DNA from: Burkholderia sp. Ac-20365
GTDB taxonomy: Bacteria; Pseudomonadota; Gammaproteobacteria; Burkholderiales; Burkholderiaceae
Direction: 5' to 3'
DNA length: 64,000 nucleotides
NCBI RefSeq assembly: GCF_017104715.1
Contig: NZ_JAAGPI010000024.1
Span: 62,001-126,000, forward strand
Of this stretch, positions 8,408 to 17,962 are shown piece after piece (position 1 is the stretch's first letter; each line of letters starts with the position of its first letter). The position numbers were made by a program, and so were the translations under genes. The notes beneath the pieces are model-generated. The model worked only from the letters and a program-made list of their open reading frames with translations, made no database searches and was not told the origin of the DNA.

Positions 8408-9295
8408 TCAGACTGCCGCGGCGCCACCGACGATTTCCGACAGTTCCTTCGTGATCGCTGCCTGGCGGCTCTTGTTGTACACGAGCTGCAGTTCGTTGAT
8501 GACCGTCTTCGCGTTGTCCGAAGCGGCCTTCATTGCGACCATCCGTGCCGACTGTTCCGACGCCATGTTTTCCGCGACGGCCTGATAGACCAGCGCTTCG
8601 ACATAACGCACCAGCAGTTCGTCGACGACGGTTTGCGCGTCCGGCTCGTAGATGTAGTCCCACGACGTAGTCGGCGTCGGGCTATTCTTGTCGGCCTTGC
8701 TCTCGAACTGTTCCGTCGACAGCGGCAGCAGCTGCTCGATCACCGGCTCCTGCTTCATCGTGTTGACGAAGCGGGTGTACGCGAGATACACGGCCGAGAC
8801 CTTGCCTTCCGAGTACAGGTCGAGCTGAACCTTCACTGCGCCGATCAGCTTCTCGAGGTGCGGCGTGTCGCCCAGTTGCACGACATTCGACACGACTTTA
8901 GCGCGCAGACGGTTCAGGAAACCCAGACCCTTGCCGCCGATTGCCGTCGCTTCGACCGTCTTGCCCTGGCCTTCGAGCTCCTTGAACTTCTGGAGCGAAG
9001 CGCGCAGCACGTTCGTGTTCATACCGCCGCACAGACCTTTGTCAGTCGTGACGAGGATGAAGCCCGTCGACTTCGCGCCTTCGTTCGACACCATGAACGG
9101 GTGACGGTACTCAGGCGTCGCACTGCTCATGTGCGCAGCGATATCGCGAACCTTGTCGGCGTACGGGCGAGCAGCGCGCATGCGCTCCTGAGCGCGGCGC
9201 ATTTTCGATGCGGCCACCATCTCCATCGCTTTCGTGATCTTGCGCGTGTTTTGCACGCTCTTGATCTTGCCGCGAATTTCCTTCATTCCAGCCAT
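8408..9295 (-). CDS. atpG: ATP synthase F1 subunit gamma
   Basis: Gamma is the rotating central shaft that couples c-ring rotation to the catalytic beta subunits. The 295-residue protein starts MAGMKEIRGKIKSVQNTRKI after an AAGGAG site, the classic gamma N-terminus with the long coiled-coil helix; the C-terminal helix includes ASDNAKTVINELQLVYN. An upstream ATG in the frame would add 27 unrelated residues and was rejected. Standard position between atpA and atpD. Confidence 0.97.
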   Translation of the reverse strand: MAGMKEIRGKIKSVQNTRKITKAMEMVAASKMRRAQERMRAARPYADKVRDIAAHMSSATPEYRHPFMVSNEGAKSTGFILVTTDKGLCGGMNTNVLRASLQKFKELEGQGKTVEATAIGGKGLGFLNRLRAKVVSNVVQLGDTPHLEKLIGAVKVQLDLYSEGKVSAVYLAYTRFVNTMKQEPVIEQLLPLSTEQFESKADKNSPTPTTSWDYIYEPDAQTVVDELLVRYVEALVYQAVAENMASEQSARMVAMKAASDNAKTVINELQLVYNKSRQAAITKELSEIVGGAAAV

Positions 9296-9434
9296 TGCTT
9301 GCTCCTTGTCGGCCCGAGTTAGCGCTTTAGCGCTTACTCGGTCCCCATGCACAGCGGATCGAAGCAGTGCGGACATGTTTTCACGCGTCCACGCTGCTTC
9401 AAGGTCCGTTTATGCCTTGCGGATCACTCGCGAA

Positions 9435-10976
9435 TCAATAAGCGCCCGACTTCTTGAAGTCCTTGAGTGCGGCATGCAGCGCGCCTTCGTCGTCCTTCGA
9501 CAAGTCCTTGTTATCTTCGATGCGCTTGACCAGGTCAGCATGCTTCGACTTCAGGAATTCGCGCAGGCCCTTTTCGAAAGGCAGCACTTGCGCAACGTCC
9601 AGATCGTCGAGGTAGCCGTTGTTCGCTGCGAACAGCGACACCGACAGTTCCCACACCTGCAGCGGCTGATACTGCGGCTGCTTCAGCAGTTCCGTCACGC
9701 GGCGGCCGCGCTCCAGCTGCTTGCGGGTGGCTTCGTCCAGGTCCGATGCGAACTGCGCGAACGCTGCCAGTTCACGGTACTGTGCGAGGTCGGTACGGAT
9801 ACCGCCCGACAGCTTCTTCACGACCTTCGTCTGAGCCGCACCACCAACGCGCGACACCGACACGCCGGCGTTAATTGCCGGGCGGATACCTGCGTTGAAG
9901 AGGTCGGTTTCCAGGAAGATCTGGCCGTCGGTAATCGAGATCACGTTCGTCGGAACGAACGCCGTCACGTCGCCTGCCTGCGTTTCGATGACCGGCAGTG
10001 CCGTCAGCGAGCCACTCTTGCCCTTCACTTCGCCGTTCGTGAACTTCTCGACGTACTCTTCCGAGACGCGAGCAGCACGTTCGAGCAGGCGCGAGTGCAG
10101 GTAGAACACGTCACCCGGGTAAGCTTCGCGGCCCGGCGGACGGCGCAGCAGCAGCGAGATCTGACGGTATGCCCAAGCCTGCTTGGTCAAATCGTCATAA
10201 ACGATCAGTGCGTCCTGACCGCGGTCGCGGAAGTATTCGCCCATCGTGCAACCGGCGTACGGCGCGAGGTATTGCATCGCTGCCGATTCCGAAGCCGAAG
10301 CGGCGACGACGATCGTGTATGCCATCGCGCCCGTTTCTTCGAGCTTGCGAACCACGTTCATGATCGACGAAGCCTTCTGGCCGATCGCGACGTAGATACA
10401 GATCAGGTCCTTGCCCTTCTGGTTGATGATCGTGTCGACTGCAACTGCGGTCTTGCCGCACTGGCGGTCGCCGATGATCAGCTCACGCTGGCCACGGCCG
10501 ATCGGCACCATCGAGTCGATCGACTTCAGACCCGTTTGCACCGGCTGCGACACCGACTTACGCCAGATCACGCCCGGGGCGATCTTTTCGATTGCGTCCG
10601 TCAGCTTCGCGTTGATCGGACCCTTGCCGTCGATCGGGTTGCCCAGTGCGTCGACCACACGGCCGATCAGTTCCGGACCCACCGGCACTTCGAGAATGCG
10701 GCCCGTCGTCTTGACGATGTCGCCTTCCGAGATGCTTTCGTATTCACCCAGAATCACCGCGCCAACCGAGTCACGCTCGAGGTTCAGCGCGAGGCCGTAC
10801 ACGTTGCCCGGGAATTCGAGCATTTCGCCCTGCATCACTTCCGACAGGCCGTGGATACGCACGATACCGTCGGTCACGGAGATCACGGTGCCCTGGTTGC
10901 GAACGTCTGCGCTCGCTTCAAGGCCCTGGATCCGGCTCTTGATCAGCTCGCTGATCTCAGAGGGATTGAGTTGCAT
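9435..10976 (-). CDS. atpA: ATP synthase F1 subunit alpha
   Basis: Non-catalytic nucleotide-binding subunit of F1, 513 residues. It has the Walker A motif GDRQCGKTA, the alpha-type N-terminus MQLNPSEISELIKSRIQGL, and the signature RPAINAGVSVSRVGGAAQ, a segment next to the arginine finger. ATG start follows AGGAGCGAATA. Length and order are standard. Confidence 0.98.
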   Translation of the reverse strand: MQLNPSEISELIKSRIQGLEASADVRNQGTVISVTDGIVRIHGLSEVMQGEMLEFPGNVYGLALNLERDSVGAVILGEYESISEGDIVKTTGRILEVPVGPELIGRVVDALGNPIDGKGPINAKLTDAIEKIAPGVIWRKSVSQPVQTGLKSIDSMVPIGRGQRELIIGDRQCGKTAVAVDTIINQKGKDLICIYVAIGQKASSIMNVVRKLEETGAMAYTIVVAASASESAAMQYLAPYAGCTMGEYFRDRGQDALIVYDDLTKQAWAYRQISLLLRRPPGREAYPGDVFYLHSRLLERAARVSEEYVEKFTNGEVKGKSGSLTALPVIETQAGDVTAFVPTNVISITDGQIFLETDLFNAGIRPAINAGVSVSRVGGAAQTKVVKKLSGGIRTDLAQYRELAAFAQFASDLDEATRKQLERGRRVTELLKQPQYQPLQVWELSVSLFAANNGYLDDLDVAQVLPFEKGLREFLKSKHADLVKRIEDNKDLSKDDEGALHAALKDFKKSGAY

Positions 10977-11034
10977 TATTCGCTCCTGATAGTCAATTCT
11001 GTTGCGTGCCAGCCGCCACAGCCACGTAAGGGCT

Positions 11035-11574
11035 TCAGGCGGTCAGAGCCGTCTGCATGCTGGCGAGCCGCGCGCGGACCGAGGTATCGAGCACTTCGTC
11101 GCCGACCGTCACGCGAACGCCGCCGATCAGCGACGAGTCCACCTGGACCGTCGGCTTCAGCTTGCGTTTGAATTTGCGTTCGAGACTTGCGACGAGGTCG
11201 TCCAGCTGCGCACCTTCGAGGGGGAATGCACTGACGATCAGCGCATCGGCCGCACCTTCGCGGGCGTTCTTCAACTCTTCGAACTGCGCGGCGATTTCCG
11301 GCAGAAGCGGCAGACGATGATTGTCGACCAGCATCTGAACCAGATTCTTCGCTTGCGCATTGTCCTTGAGCGGCGATTTCACCGCGGCGAGCAGCAGGTC
11401 GCTGATCTGTGCACGGCTGACTTTCGGGCTCGAGGCAATCGACAGCACTTCGGGCAGACGCGCAACCTGTGCCAGCTCCTGCACGAGCGTGGACCAGGCG
11501 GCGATGTCACCAGCTTCGGCCACGCCAAACAGCGCTTCTGCGTACGGACGGGCGATGGTTGCAAGTTCGGCCAT
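11035..11574 (-). CDS. atpH: ATP synthase F1 subunit delta
   Basis: Delta links the peripheral stalk (b2) to the top of the alpha3-beta3 hexamer. At 179 residues it is of usual length. It begins MAELATIARPYAEALFGVAE, the family N-terminus, and ends with the conserved GGVRVTVGDEVLDTSVRARL segment. It starts two bases after the atpF stop, so the two are probably translationally coupled. Confidence 0.96.
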   Translation of the reverse strand: MAELATIARPYAEALFGVAEAGDIAAWSTLVQELAQVARLPEVLSIASSPKVSRAQISDLLLAAVKSPLKDNAQAKNLVQMLVDNHRLPLLPEIAAQFEELKNAREGAADALIVSAFPLEGAQLDDLVASLERKFKRKLKPTVQVDSSLIGGVRVTVGDEVLDTSVRARLASMQTALTA

Positions 11575-11576
11575 GA

Positions 11577-12047
11577 TCAGAGCTCGGCTTTGAGTTGATT
11601 CAGCAGGTCGGCGTGAGCCGCCTGGTCGACTTCGCGCTTCAGGATCTGTTCGGCACCCTTCACAGCAAGGGCAGCGACTTCGCCACGCAGCGTTTCACGC
11701 GCCTTGACGATCTGCTGGTCAGCGTCTGCCTTCGCCTGAGCGATGATGCGTGCCGCTTCAGCTTGCGCCTGTGCCTTGATTTCGTCGGCGACCGCGACTG
11801 CACGCTTTTCGGCGTCAGCGATGCGCTGCTGGCCTTCGTTACGTGCCGAGGAGAGTTCCTGGTCGACGCGCTTGTGCGCGGCTTCGAGTTCCGCTTTGCC
11901 CTTTTCAGCGGCCGAGAGACCGTCGGCGATCTTCTTTGCGCGCTCGTCGAGGGCGTTGATCAGCGGCGGCCACACGAACTTCATCGTGAACCACGCGAGG
12001 ATCAGGAACACGACCATTTGCGCAAACAGGGTTGCGTTGAGATTCAC
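11577..12047 (-). CDS. atpF: ATP synthase Fo subunit b
   Basis: Subunit b forms the peripheral stalk that holds alpha3-beta3 against rotation. The 156-residue protein has one N-terminal membrane helix (MNLNATLFAQMVVFLILAWF) with the conserved WPP, then a long Ala/Glu/Lys/Arg-rich helix that dimerises. It starts with GTG at 12047, after AAGGAAACACC. Usual length. Confidence 0.96.
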   Translation of the reverse strand: MNLNATLFAQMVVFLILAWFTMKFVWPPLINALDERAKKIADGLSAAEKGKAELEAAHKRVDQELSSARNEGQQRIADAEKRAVAVADEIKAQAQAEAARIIAQAKADADQQIVKARETLRGEVAALAVKGAEQILKREVDQAAHADLLNQLKAEL

Positions 12048-12090
12048 GGTGTTTCCTTAAACGTTGCTTGATCGGAGGGGGAAACGGCAA

Positions 12091-12119
12091 GGCGCTCATC
12101 GATTCAGTCGATCAGCGCC
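12091..12119 (-). other. Stem-loop between atpE and atpF
   Basis: GGCGCT and ATCGA pair with TCGAT and AGCGCC around loop TTCAG, interrupted by one C-C mismatch. In the mRNA it lies 64 bases after the atpE stop and before atpF. No T-run follows, so it is unlikely to terminate; it may set differential stability of the atpE segment. Confidence 0.5.
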
Positions 12120-12182
12120 TTAGTGCCCGTTCCGCTTTGCGCCCTTACCAGTTATAGGTCAGGCGCGCACTTCCGAGGAACC

Positions 12183-12452
12183 TCAGCCTGCCAGCTTCGA
12201 CAGCAGCGGGTTCGCGAACGCAAACAGCATTGCCACACCAACGCCAATCAGGAACGCCGCGTCGATCAGACCAGCCAGCAGGAACATCTTGGTTTGCAGC
12301 GGGTTCATCAGTTCCGGCTGGCGAGCGCATGCTTCGATGTACTTGCCGCCCATCAGACCGATACCGATACAGGCGCCGATAGCACCCAGGCCGATGATGA
12401 TGCCGATACCGATGGCGGTCAGACCCTGGATGTTGGCGATGAAAGCTTGCAT
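12183..12452 (-). CDS. atpE: ATP synthase Fo subunit c
   Basis: Subunit c forms the rotor ring in the membrane. The 89-residue protein is two hydrophobic helices with a polar loop (ARQPEL, the contact to gamma/epsilon). The ion-binding carboxylate is Asp64 in AGLIDAAFLIGVG, with Ala at the next positions, so a proton rather than sodium ring is expected. I chose ATG 12452, five bases after AAGGAG; a GTG six bases upstream sits directly on that site. A stem-loop follows the gene. Confidence 0.96.
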   Translation of the reverse strand: MQAFIANIQGLTAIGIGIIIGLGAIGACIGIGLMGGKYIEACARQPELMNPLQTKMFLLAGLIDAAFLIGVGVAMLFAFANPLLSKLAG

Positions 12453-12539
12453 GATCACTCCTTGTGAAAAGTCTTTTTGGAACTGGGATTTAAAAAACTA
12501 CGATTCTTGAAACTCTGATTCTTTCTCTACGACGCCACG

Positions 12540-13391
12540 TTAGTGGGTGTCGTGTGCCTGGCCGATGTACACCAGCGTCAGCATCATGAAAATGAACGCT
12601 TGCAGCAGAACGATCAGGATGTGGAAGATTGCCCACACGCTGCCAGCGATCACGTGGCCGATGAAGCCAAGCACCGTCGTGTCCGCGCCGAAGCTCCAGA
12701 TGCTGCCGAGCAGGGCAATCAGCAGGAACAGCAGTTCGCCCGCGTACATGTTGCCGAACAGCCGCATGCCGAGGGAAACCGTCTTCGCGACGAACTCGAT
12801 GATGTTCAGTGCAAGGTTCGGGATCCACAGCAGCGGATGCGAGCCGAACGGAGCGGACAGCAGTTCGTGAACGAAACCGCCTGCGCCCTTGATCTTGAAG
12901 TTGTAGTAAATCATCAGCGCGAACACACCCAGCGCGATGCCGAGCGTGCCGTTGAGGTCGGCCGTCGGAACGATGCGGTGGTGCGGGATGACTTCGGACA
13001 GACCCAGCCAGCCGATCACGCGGCCCGGCAGGTCGACGGGGAGAAAGTCGAGCGAGTTCATCAGCGCGACCCAGACGAACACGGTCAGCGCGAGCGGCGC
13101 GATGAAGGTACGGTTGCCGTGGATCATCGACTTCGATTGATCCTCGACCATTTCGACCAGCATTTCGATCGCGCACTGGAAACGGCCCGGTACGCCCGGC
13201 GTTGCCTTACGCGCTGCGAGACGCAGGATCAGGATGGTGACGAGACCGCACACGATCGACCAGAAGAGCGTATCGAGATTCCAGACGTGGATGTCGAAAA
13301 TCGACGTCTGATGAGCGGTGGAAAAATTCTGCAAGTGGTGCGCAATGTACTCGGACGGATCCAGAGCGCGCGTTCCTTCGCTAGCTGCCAT
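12540..13391 (-). CDS. atpB: ATP synthase Fo subunit a
   Basis: Subunit a provides the two half-channels for protons next to the c-ring. The 283-residue membrane protein has multiple hydrophobic segments, the essential arginine in the helix around VSLGMRLFGNMYAGELL, and the C-terminal AFIFMMLTLVYIGQAH helix. The start at 13391 (MAASEGTRALDPSEYIAHHL) gives the family N-terminus; a longer frame adds 18 residues. First structural gene after atpI. Confidence 0.96.
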   Translation of the reverse strand: MAASEGTRALDPSEYIAHHLQNFSTAHQTSIFDIHVWNLDTLFWSIVCGLVTILILRLAARKATPGVPGRFQCAIEMLVEMVEDQSKSMIHGNRTFIAPLALTVFVWVALMNSLDFLPVDLPGRVIGWLGLSEVIPHHRIVPTADLNGTLGIALGVFALMIYYNFKIKGAGGFVHELLSAPFGSHPLLWIPNLALNIIEFVAKTVSLGMRLFGNMYAGELLFLLIALLGSIWSFGADTTVLGFIGHVIAGSVWAIFHILIVLLQAFIFMMLTLVYIGQAHDTH

Positions 13392-13550
13392 ATCGTTAAT
13401 GCCACCCAAATTGTCGAAAATCTTTCCGGGCCGCTCCCGCCGCAATACTGTATTGCGGGAACACGCCAGCGCGGGTCTTTGTCGAACCCGCGCGCCTCGT
13501 TGCTGATGCCGCGTTATTCACGCCGGGCAACAGCCAGTGTCTCGCTTGCT

Positions 13551-14096
13551 TCAGCGCCAGGCGAGCGCGATCCAGTACGTCTTGAGAGCGATGAGGTACG
13601 TGACGAGTAGCGGAATCCACCGTACGTCGTGATACCAGAACGCGATGGCAATAAACATCGCGATCGTTGTCCCCATCTTGAGCGCTTCGCCGATCATCCA
13701 GCTCATCGCTGTCTGGGCGCCGCTCAATTTCTTAAGACGTGCCGCGAACAACGCGCTCGGCACCCAGCAAATCGCTCCTCCCAGGAAGGCTGACAGCGCA
13801 GCATCGCCCGGCGGCTTGTAGAACAGCCACCACAACAGCGTCGCACCCAGGGACAAAACCATTTGCGCAATCACGACCTTGAACGGTGTGACACGCGATG
13901 GACGACTCACGTTTGGACCGAAGAGCTTCTCGGCTTCAGCCCGCGTGAGCGGAACGATATTGTTATCTTGCTGCTCGGCATCCCACGCTTCGTCATGCAT
14001 TGCGTGCTGACCATCGGTTGCTTGCGAACCACTGCCATTTTCGCGGTGTTCGTCGTGCCGTTGTTGCGGCGTTTGGTTCGACGCTTTGACCGCCAT
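13551..14096 (-). CDS. atpI: ATP synthase accessory protein AtpI
   Basis: AtpI proteins help assemble the c-ring and are encoded at the head of atp operons. This copy is 181 residues with a hydrophilic N-terminal half rich in Gln, His and Asp, followed by about four membrane helices. Start 14096 (MAVKASNQTPQQ) is the likely one; a longer frame to 14246 runs across the promoter. The hydrophilic N-terminus is long compared with the roughly 130-residue enteric protein. Confidence 0.85.
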   Translation of the reverse strand: MAVKASNQTPQQRHDEHRENGSGSQATDGQHAMHDEAWDAEQQDNNIVPLTRAEAEKLFGPNVSRPSRVTPFKVVIAQMVLSLGATLLWWLFYKPPGDAALSAFLGGAICWVPSALFAARLKKLSGAQTAMSWMIGEALKMGTTIAMFIAIAFWYHDVRWIPLLVTYLIALKTYWIALAWR

Positions 14097-14175
14097 CGCA
14101 GTGTTCCGCAAAGTCCTGTTCAGCCCGCGAGCTTTCGCACCGCTTACGGGGTTGCCTAGCAAATAAATCCGGGCG

Positions 14176-14204
14176 ATTGTAAGCGATAGTTGCAGGCAAT
14201 TCAA
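14176..14204 (-). promoter_or_regulatory. Sigma-70-type promoter of the atp operon
   Basis: On the minus strand TTGAAT (14204-14199) is separated by 17 bases from TACAAT (14181-14176), a good match to the -35 and -10 hexamers. The predicted start lies about 75 bases upstream of the atpI ATG. Confidence 0.7.
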
Positions 14205-14377
14205 GACTTTAGCCCGACCAATAACCCGCATGAAACGGTGCTTCACGATACGGGAAAACTCCGATTTTCACGGTGTCGGACTGCAAATGTAAGGCGGTCG
14301 CGGGAGAACGGGAAATGCGGGTCGAAGTGTGCTAAAGCAGCGGGTTTGGAAGTGTCATTTTGCCGCGTGCAGCAGTG

Positions 14378-15526
14378 TCAAAAATGCAACAGAAGCCAGC
14401 CGCCGATAGCGCCGCTGACCACCCAGAACGGGATCGAAAAGAGGTGGAATTGCGTCCACATGCCGCGCTGTCCTGAAAGCCTCATTGCAATCAGATTCGC
14501 GAGCGATCCGATCGCGAATCCGAAGCCACCGACGCTCACGCCGAATGCCAGCGCGCGCCAATCCTTCGAGAACTCGGCGAGCATGATGGCGGCCGGCACA
14601 TTGCTGATGAACTGCGAAAGCACGGCGCCCGCTGCGTAGGCACGCAACGGCGTCGCGAGATGCAGTTGCCCGACTGCGTGATGCACCCAAGGCAACGCCG
14701 CGACGCTTCTCAATACGATGAACATGAACACGAAGATCAGCAGCAAAAGCCAGTCGATCTTCAGCACGATTTTCGGACGCCAGAAGATAAATCCGAGGCC
14801 GACGCCAATTAGTCCGATCCCTGCCCTATGCGCATCGGCGAGTAGTACGAATGCCGCAAACAATACGATGGCGACGCCAAGCAAGGGGCGATCGACGGGA
14901 TGCGGCTCCGTGTCTTTCGACAGATCCAGTTCGGTGCGCTCGAAAGAAAACGTGGCCAACGCGTACAACATTGCCATCAACACGACGCACAGCGGCGCAA
15001 GCGCGAGCACGAATCCGCCAAACGACACGCCGCTCGTTTGCCAGAGAAACAGATTTTGCGGATTGCCTAAAGGCGTAAGAATCGAGCCCGCGTTTACCGC
15101 TATCGCAATAAAAATGACGAGCCGCTTGAGTGGCAACGGCGTCAGTTCATTTAGCGACAGCGCAAGCGGCACGACCACGAACAGCGCAACATCGTTGGTG
15201 AGCAAAGTCGACAGTGCAGCCGCAAGCGCAATCAACAGATAGGCTAGTGCACGCTGCGACCGTATGCGATGCACGACGCGGTGCGCAAGCCACATCAGGA
15301 ATCCTGAATATTCGACAGCCTTCGTCAAAATCAGAAGTCCGGCCAGCGTCATCACCGTCTGCCAGTCGACCAGTCCCGGTAGCGTCGTCCAGGGACTCGG
15401 ATGAAACACCTGCAGCACGATCAACGCAGCGACGAGCACCGTAAGGACGGGCTCCTTCGCTACATAGTGGATGATCGTGCGTAGCAGGTTGCGATGTGGT
15501 TTTAGCGCTTGCTCGGCAGCCGGCAT
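14378..15526 (-). CDS. SLC13/ArsB-like anion permease
   Basis: A 382-residue integral membrane protein with about ten hydrophobic segments. The motif ALAAALSTLLTNDVALFVVV and the second half motif LSQFISNVPAAIMLAEFS are the repeated TND and SNVP re-entrant elements of the ion transporter superfamily (SLC13, ArsB, CitM), and NAGSILTPLGNPQNLFLW is the matching substrate-site loop. The substrate is unknown; no arsenic or citrate genes are adjacent. It starts ten bases after parB ends and may be co-transcribed with parAB. Confidence 0.8.
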   Translation of the reverse strand: MPAAEQALKPHRNLLRTIIHYVAKEPVLTVLVAALIVLQVFHPSPWTTLPGLVDWQTVMTLAGLLILTKAVEYSGFLMWLAHRVVHRIRSQRALAYLLIALAAALSTLLTNDVALFVVVPLALSLNELTPLPLKRLVIFIAIAVNAGSILTPLGNPQNLFLWQTSGVSFGGFVLALAPLCVVLMAMLYALATFSFERTELDLSKDTEPHPVDRPLLGVAIVLFAAFVLLADAHRAGIGLIGVGLGFIFWRPKIVLKIDWLLLLIFVFMFIVLRSVAALPWVHHAVGQLHLATPLRAYAAGAVLSQFISNVPAAIMLAEFSKDWRALAFGVSVGGFGFAIGSLANLIAMRLSGQRGMWTQFHLFSIPFWVVSGAIGGWLLLHF

Positions 15527-15535
15527 TGGGGTTCT

Positions 15536-16426
15536 TTATGCAGCCGCCGTATTGCCACGTAAGCGAACGAGAATCCCTTCAAGTGCATCAAGGTCGCCGA
15601 AATCGACCAGCACCTGCCCTCGTCCACGACGCCCCAGCTTGATCTTCACCGTTGCAGCGAGCAGGTCCGACAGTTCTTCTTCGAGTCGGCGCGTATCGCG
15701 TCCGCCGTCGTTGTTCGCTTTCGCCTTCACGGCAGGCGCAGCCTTCGTCGTTGTCGTGACCAGCTTTTCGGTTTCACGCACCGACATGCGCCTGTTGATA
15801 ACCTGGTTGGCGAGCGTGATCTGCGTGGCCGCGTCGACTGCGAGCAGCGCGCGCGCGTGACCCATATCGAGATCGCCGGCGAGCAGCATCGTTTGCACGG
15901 GCGAAGCCAGGTTCAGCAGGCGCAGCAGATTCGACACCGCGCTGCGCGAACGACCAACCGATTCGGCCGCCTGCTCGTGCGTGAAGTTGAACTCGTCGAG
16001 CAGCCGCTGGATACCTTGCGCCTCTTCCAGCGGATTCAGATCCTCACGCTGGATATTCTCGATGAGCGCCATCGCGGCGGCGGCCTGATCGGGAACGTCG
16101 CGGACCAGAACGGGCACCTCATCGAGGCCGGCCAGACGCGCCGCGCGAAAACGTCGCTCGCCAGCGATGATTTCGAACTTCTCCGGCGAAATGGGGCGCA
16201 CCAGGATCGGCTGCATCAAACCCTGCGCACGGATGCTAGCGGCGAGTTCCTGCAGCGCGCCCTCGTCCATGCGCGTACGCGGCTGATACTTGCCCGCCTG
16301 CATCTTGTCGAGCGGCAACGTGTGCGTTGCGGTGTCGATCTTCACCGCTTCCGCGATGTCCGCGCTTCCGCCGAGCAGCGCTTCCAGCCCCCTGCCCAAC
16401 CCTTTCTTCCGTGCTACTGCGTTCAT
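15536..16426 (-). CDS. parB: Chromosome partitioning protein ParB
   Basis: ParB binds parS, spreads as a CTP-dependent clamp and activates ParA to segregate origins. The 296-residue protein begins MNAVARKKGLGRGLEALLGG, the family N-terminus with the ParA-stimulating arginine region; it has the CTP-binding GERRFR motif (residues 89-94), a helix-turn-helix around EQAAESVGRSRSAVSNLLRL (about residues 151-170) and a C-terminal dimerisation domain. ATG 16426 follows GAGGAAC. Two matching parS sites lie within 4 kb upstream. The parA stop is 38 bases before its start. Confidence 0.96.
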   Translation of the reverse strand: MNAVARKKGLGRGLEALLGGSADIAEAVKIDTATHTLPLDKMQAGKYQPRTRMDEGALQELAASIRAQGLMQPILVRPISPEKFEIIAGERRFRAARLAGLDEVPVLVRDVPDQAAAAMALIENIQREDLNPLEEAQGIQRLLDEFNFTHEQAAESVGRSRSAVSNLLRLLNLASPVQTMLLAGDLDMGHARALLAVDAATQITLANQVINRRMSVRETEKLVTTTTKAAPAVKAKANNDGGRDTRRLEEELSDLLAATVKIKLGRRGRGQVLVDFGDLDALEGILVRLRGNTAAA

Positions 16427-16464
16427 CGTGGTTCCTCGATCCGCTTTGGATGATTGGCGTTGCG

Positions 16465-17235
16465 TCATAGCGCTCGCACCCGTTCGATCATTTCCGCACC
16501 GAACTGCACATAAGCCTGCGCACCGCGCGATGCGCTATCGAACACGACGCCCGGCAAGCCGTAACTCGGTGCTTCGGCGAGCCGCACGTTCCGTGGAATG
16601 ACGACGTCGAACACCTTGTCGCCAAAGTGCTCTTTCAGTTGTTCCGAGACCTGCTGCTGCAACGTGATACGCGGATCGAACATCACACGCAACAGGCCGA
16701 TCACCTTGAGGTCGCGGTTCAGGTTCGCGTGTACCTGCTTGATGGTGTTGACGAGATCCGACAGGCCCTCGAGCGCGAAGTATTCGCATTGCATCGGAAT
16801 GACGACGCCGTGCGCCGCACACAGGCCATTCAGCGTCAGCAGCGACAGTGCGGGAGGACAGTCGATCAATACGAAGTCGTAGTCGTGCACGACTTGTGCG
16901 AGCGCTTCCTTGAGCTGGCGCTCGCGATTCTCCATGCTCACGAGCTCGACTTCGGCGCCCGCGAGCTCGCGGTTAGCCGGCAATACGTCATATGAAACAG
17001 CTTCCGGCTTTACGCGCGCGTCGGCCACCGACACACCGTCGACCAGCACTTCGTAAACCGTGTTCTCGCAAGCGGCCTTGTCGATGCCGCTGCCCATCGT
17101 GGCATTACCCTGGGGATCAAGATCGATGAGGAGGACCCGCTGTCCCTGCGATGCGAGGCTCGCGGCGAGATTGACCGCGGTCGTCGTTTTGCCGACTCCA
17201 CCCTTCTGGTTCGCAACGCAGAAGATTTTTGCCAT
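16465..17235 (-). CDS. parA: Chromosome partitioning ATPase ParA (Soj)
   Basis: A 256-residue Walker-type ATPase of the small chromosomal (Soj-like) class, without the N-terminal DNA-binding domain of plasmid ParA. The deviant Walker A motif KGGVGKTT is at residues 11-18 and DFVLIDCPPALSLLTLNG holds the Walker B. It works with ParB on parS near the origin. Follows rsmG by 49 bases in the same direction. Confidence 0.96.
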   Translation of the reverse strand: MAKIFCVANQKGGVGKTTTAVNLAASLASQGQRVLLIDLDPQGNATMGSGIDKAACENTVYEVLVDGVSVADARVKPEAVSYDVLPANRELAGAEVELVSMENRERQLKEALAQVVHDYDFVLIDCPPALSLLTLNGLCAAHGVVIPMQCEYFALEGLSDLVNTIKQVHANLNRDLKVIGLLRVMFDPRITLQQQVSEQLKEHFGDKVFDVVIPRNVRLAEAPSYGLPGVVFDSASRGAQAYVQFGAEMIERVRAL

Positions 17236-17284
17236 CTTTTAGGTGTCCCTTTGCAGCCTGTTTAATGAAATTTCAACGTGAAAT

Positions 17285-17962
17285 TCAGCCTACCGTGACT
17301 TCGACCAGATGCCGTTCGGCGTCCAGCGCTGGCACTTTGAGACGAATCACCTGCTTCGCGTGTGCGCCCTCCGGCAAACGCTCGATCTCGCCATCTGGCC
17401 GCACGCCTTTCATCGCCCAGATCGCGCCGTTGTCCGCAACGAGGTGACGGGCCAGTGTAACGAAATCCGCGAGCTCTGCGAATGCGCGCGAGACGATCAC
17501 ATCGAATTTTCCTGACACTTCGACGCCCGGCCGCAGATTTTCGACGCGCCCCGTCACCACCGACAGATTTCCCAAGCCCAGTTCCGCCTTGGCCTGTGAC
17601 TGGAATGCGGACTTCTTATGCACGATGTCGTTGACGGTGATCGACCAGTCGGGGAAGACGATTGCCAGCACGATGCCGGGCAGCCCGCCGCCCGAACCGA
17701 CGTCCAGCGCTGTAGCCGGGCCCAGTGCGGCCAGATGCGGGATGATCGACAAAGAATCGAGGATGTGCTGAATCAGCATTTGGCGCGGATCGCGGATTGC
17801 CGTCAGGTTGTAGACGTTGTTCCACTTGGCGAGCAGCGCGACGTAGTCCAGCAGTTTGCCCTTTTGGTCCGCGCTCAGGTCGATGCCCAATTCGCGGACG
17901 CCCTCTTCCAGCAAATCAGCGAGCACCTCGCGCCCGGCCATCGTGTTGGAACGCGCCGTCAT
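17285..17962 (-). CDS. rsmG: 16S rRNA (guanine527-N7)-methyltransferase RsmG
   Basis: RsmG methylates G527 of 16S rRNA using S-adenosylmethionine. The 225-residue protein has the family segment KWNNVYNLTAIRDPRQMLIQHILDSL and the AdoMet-binding loop DVGSGGGLPGIVLAI. Its ATG overlaps the mnmG stop (ATGA), so the two are translationally coupled, as in many bacteria. Confidence 0.96.
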   Translation of the reverse strand: MTARSNTMAGREVLADLLEEGVRELGIDLSADQKGKLLDYVALLAKWNNVYNLTAIRDPRQMLIQHILDSLSIIPHLAALGPATALDVGSGGGLPGIVLAIVFPDWSITVNDIVHKKSAFQSQAKAELGLGNLSVVTGRVENLRPGVEVSGKFDVIVSRAFAELADFVTLARHLVADNGAIWAMKGVRPDGEIERLPEGAHAKQVIRLKVPALDAERHLVEVTVG

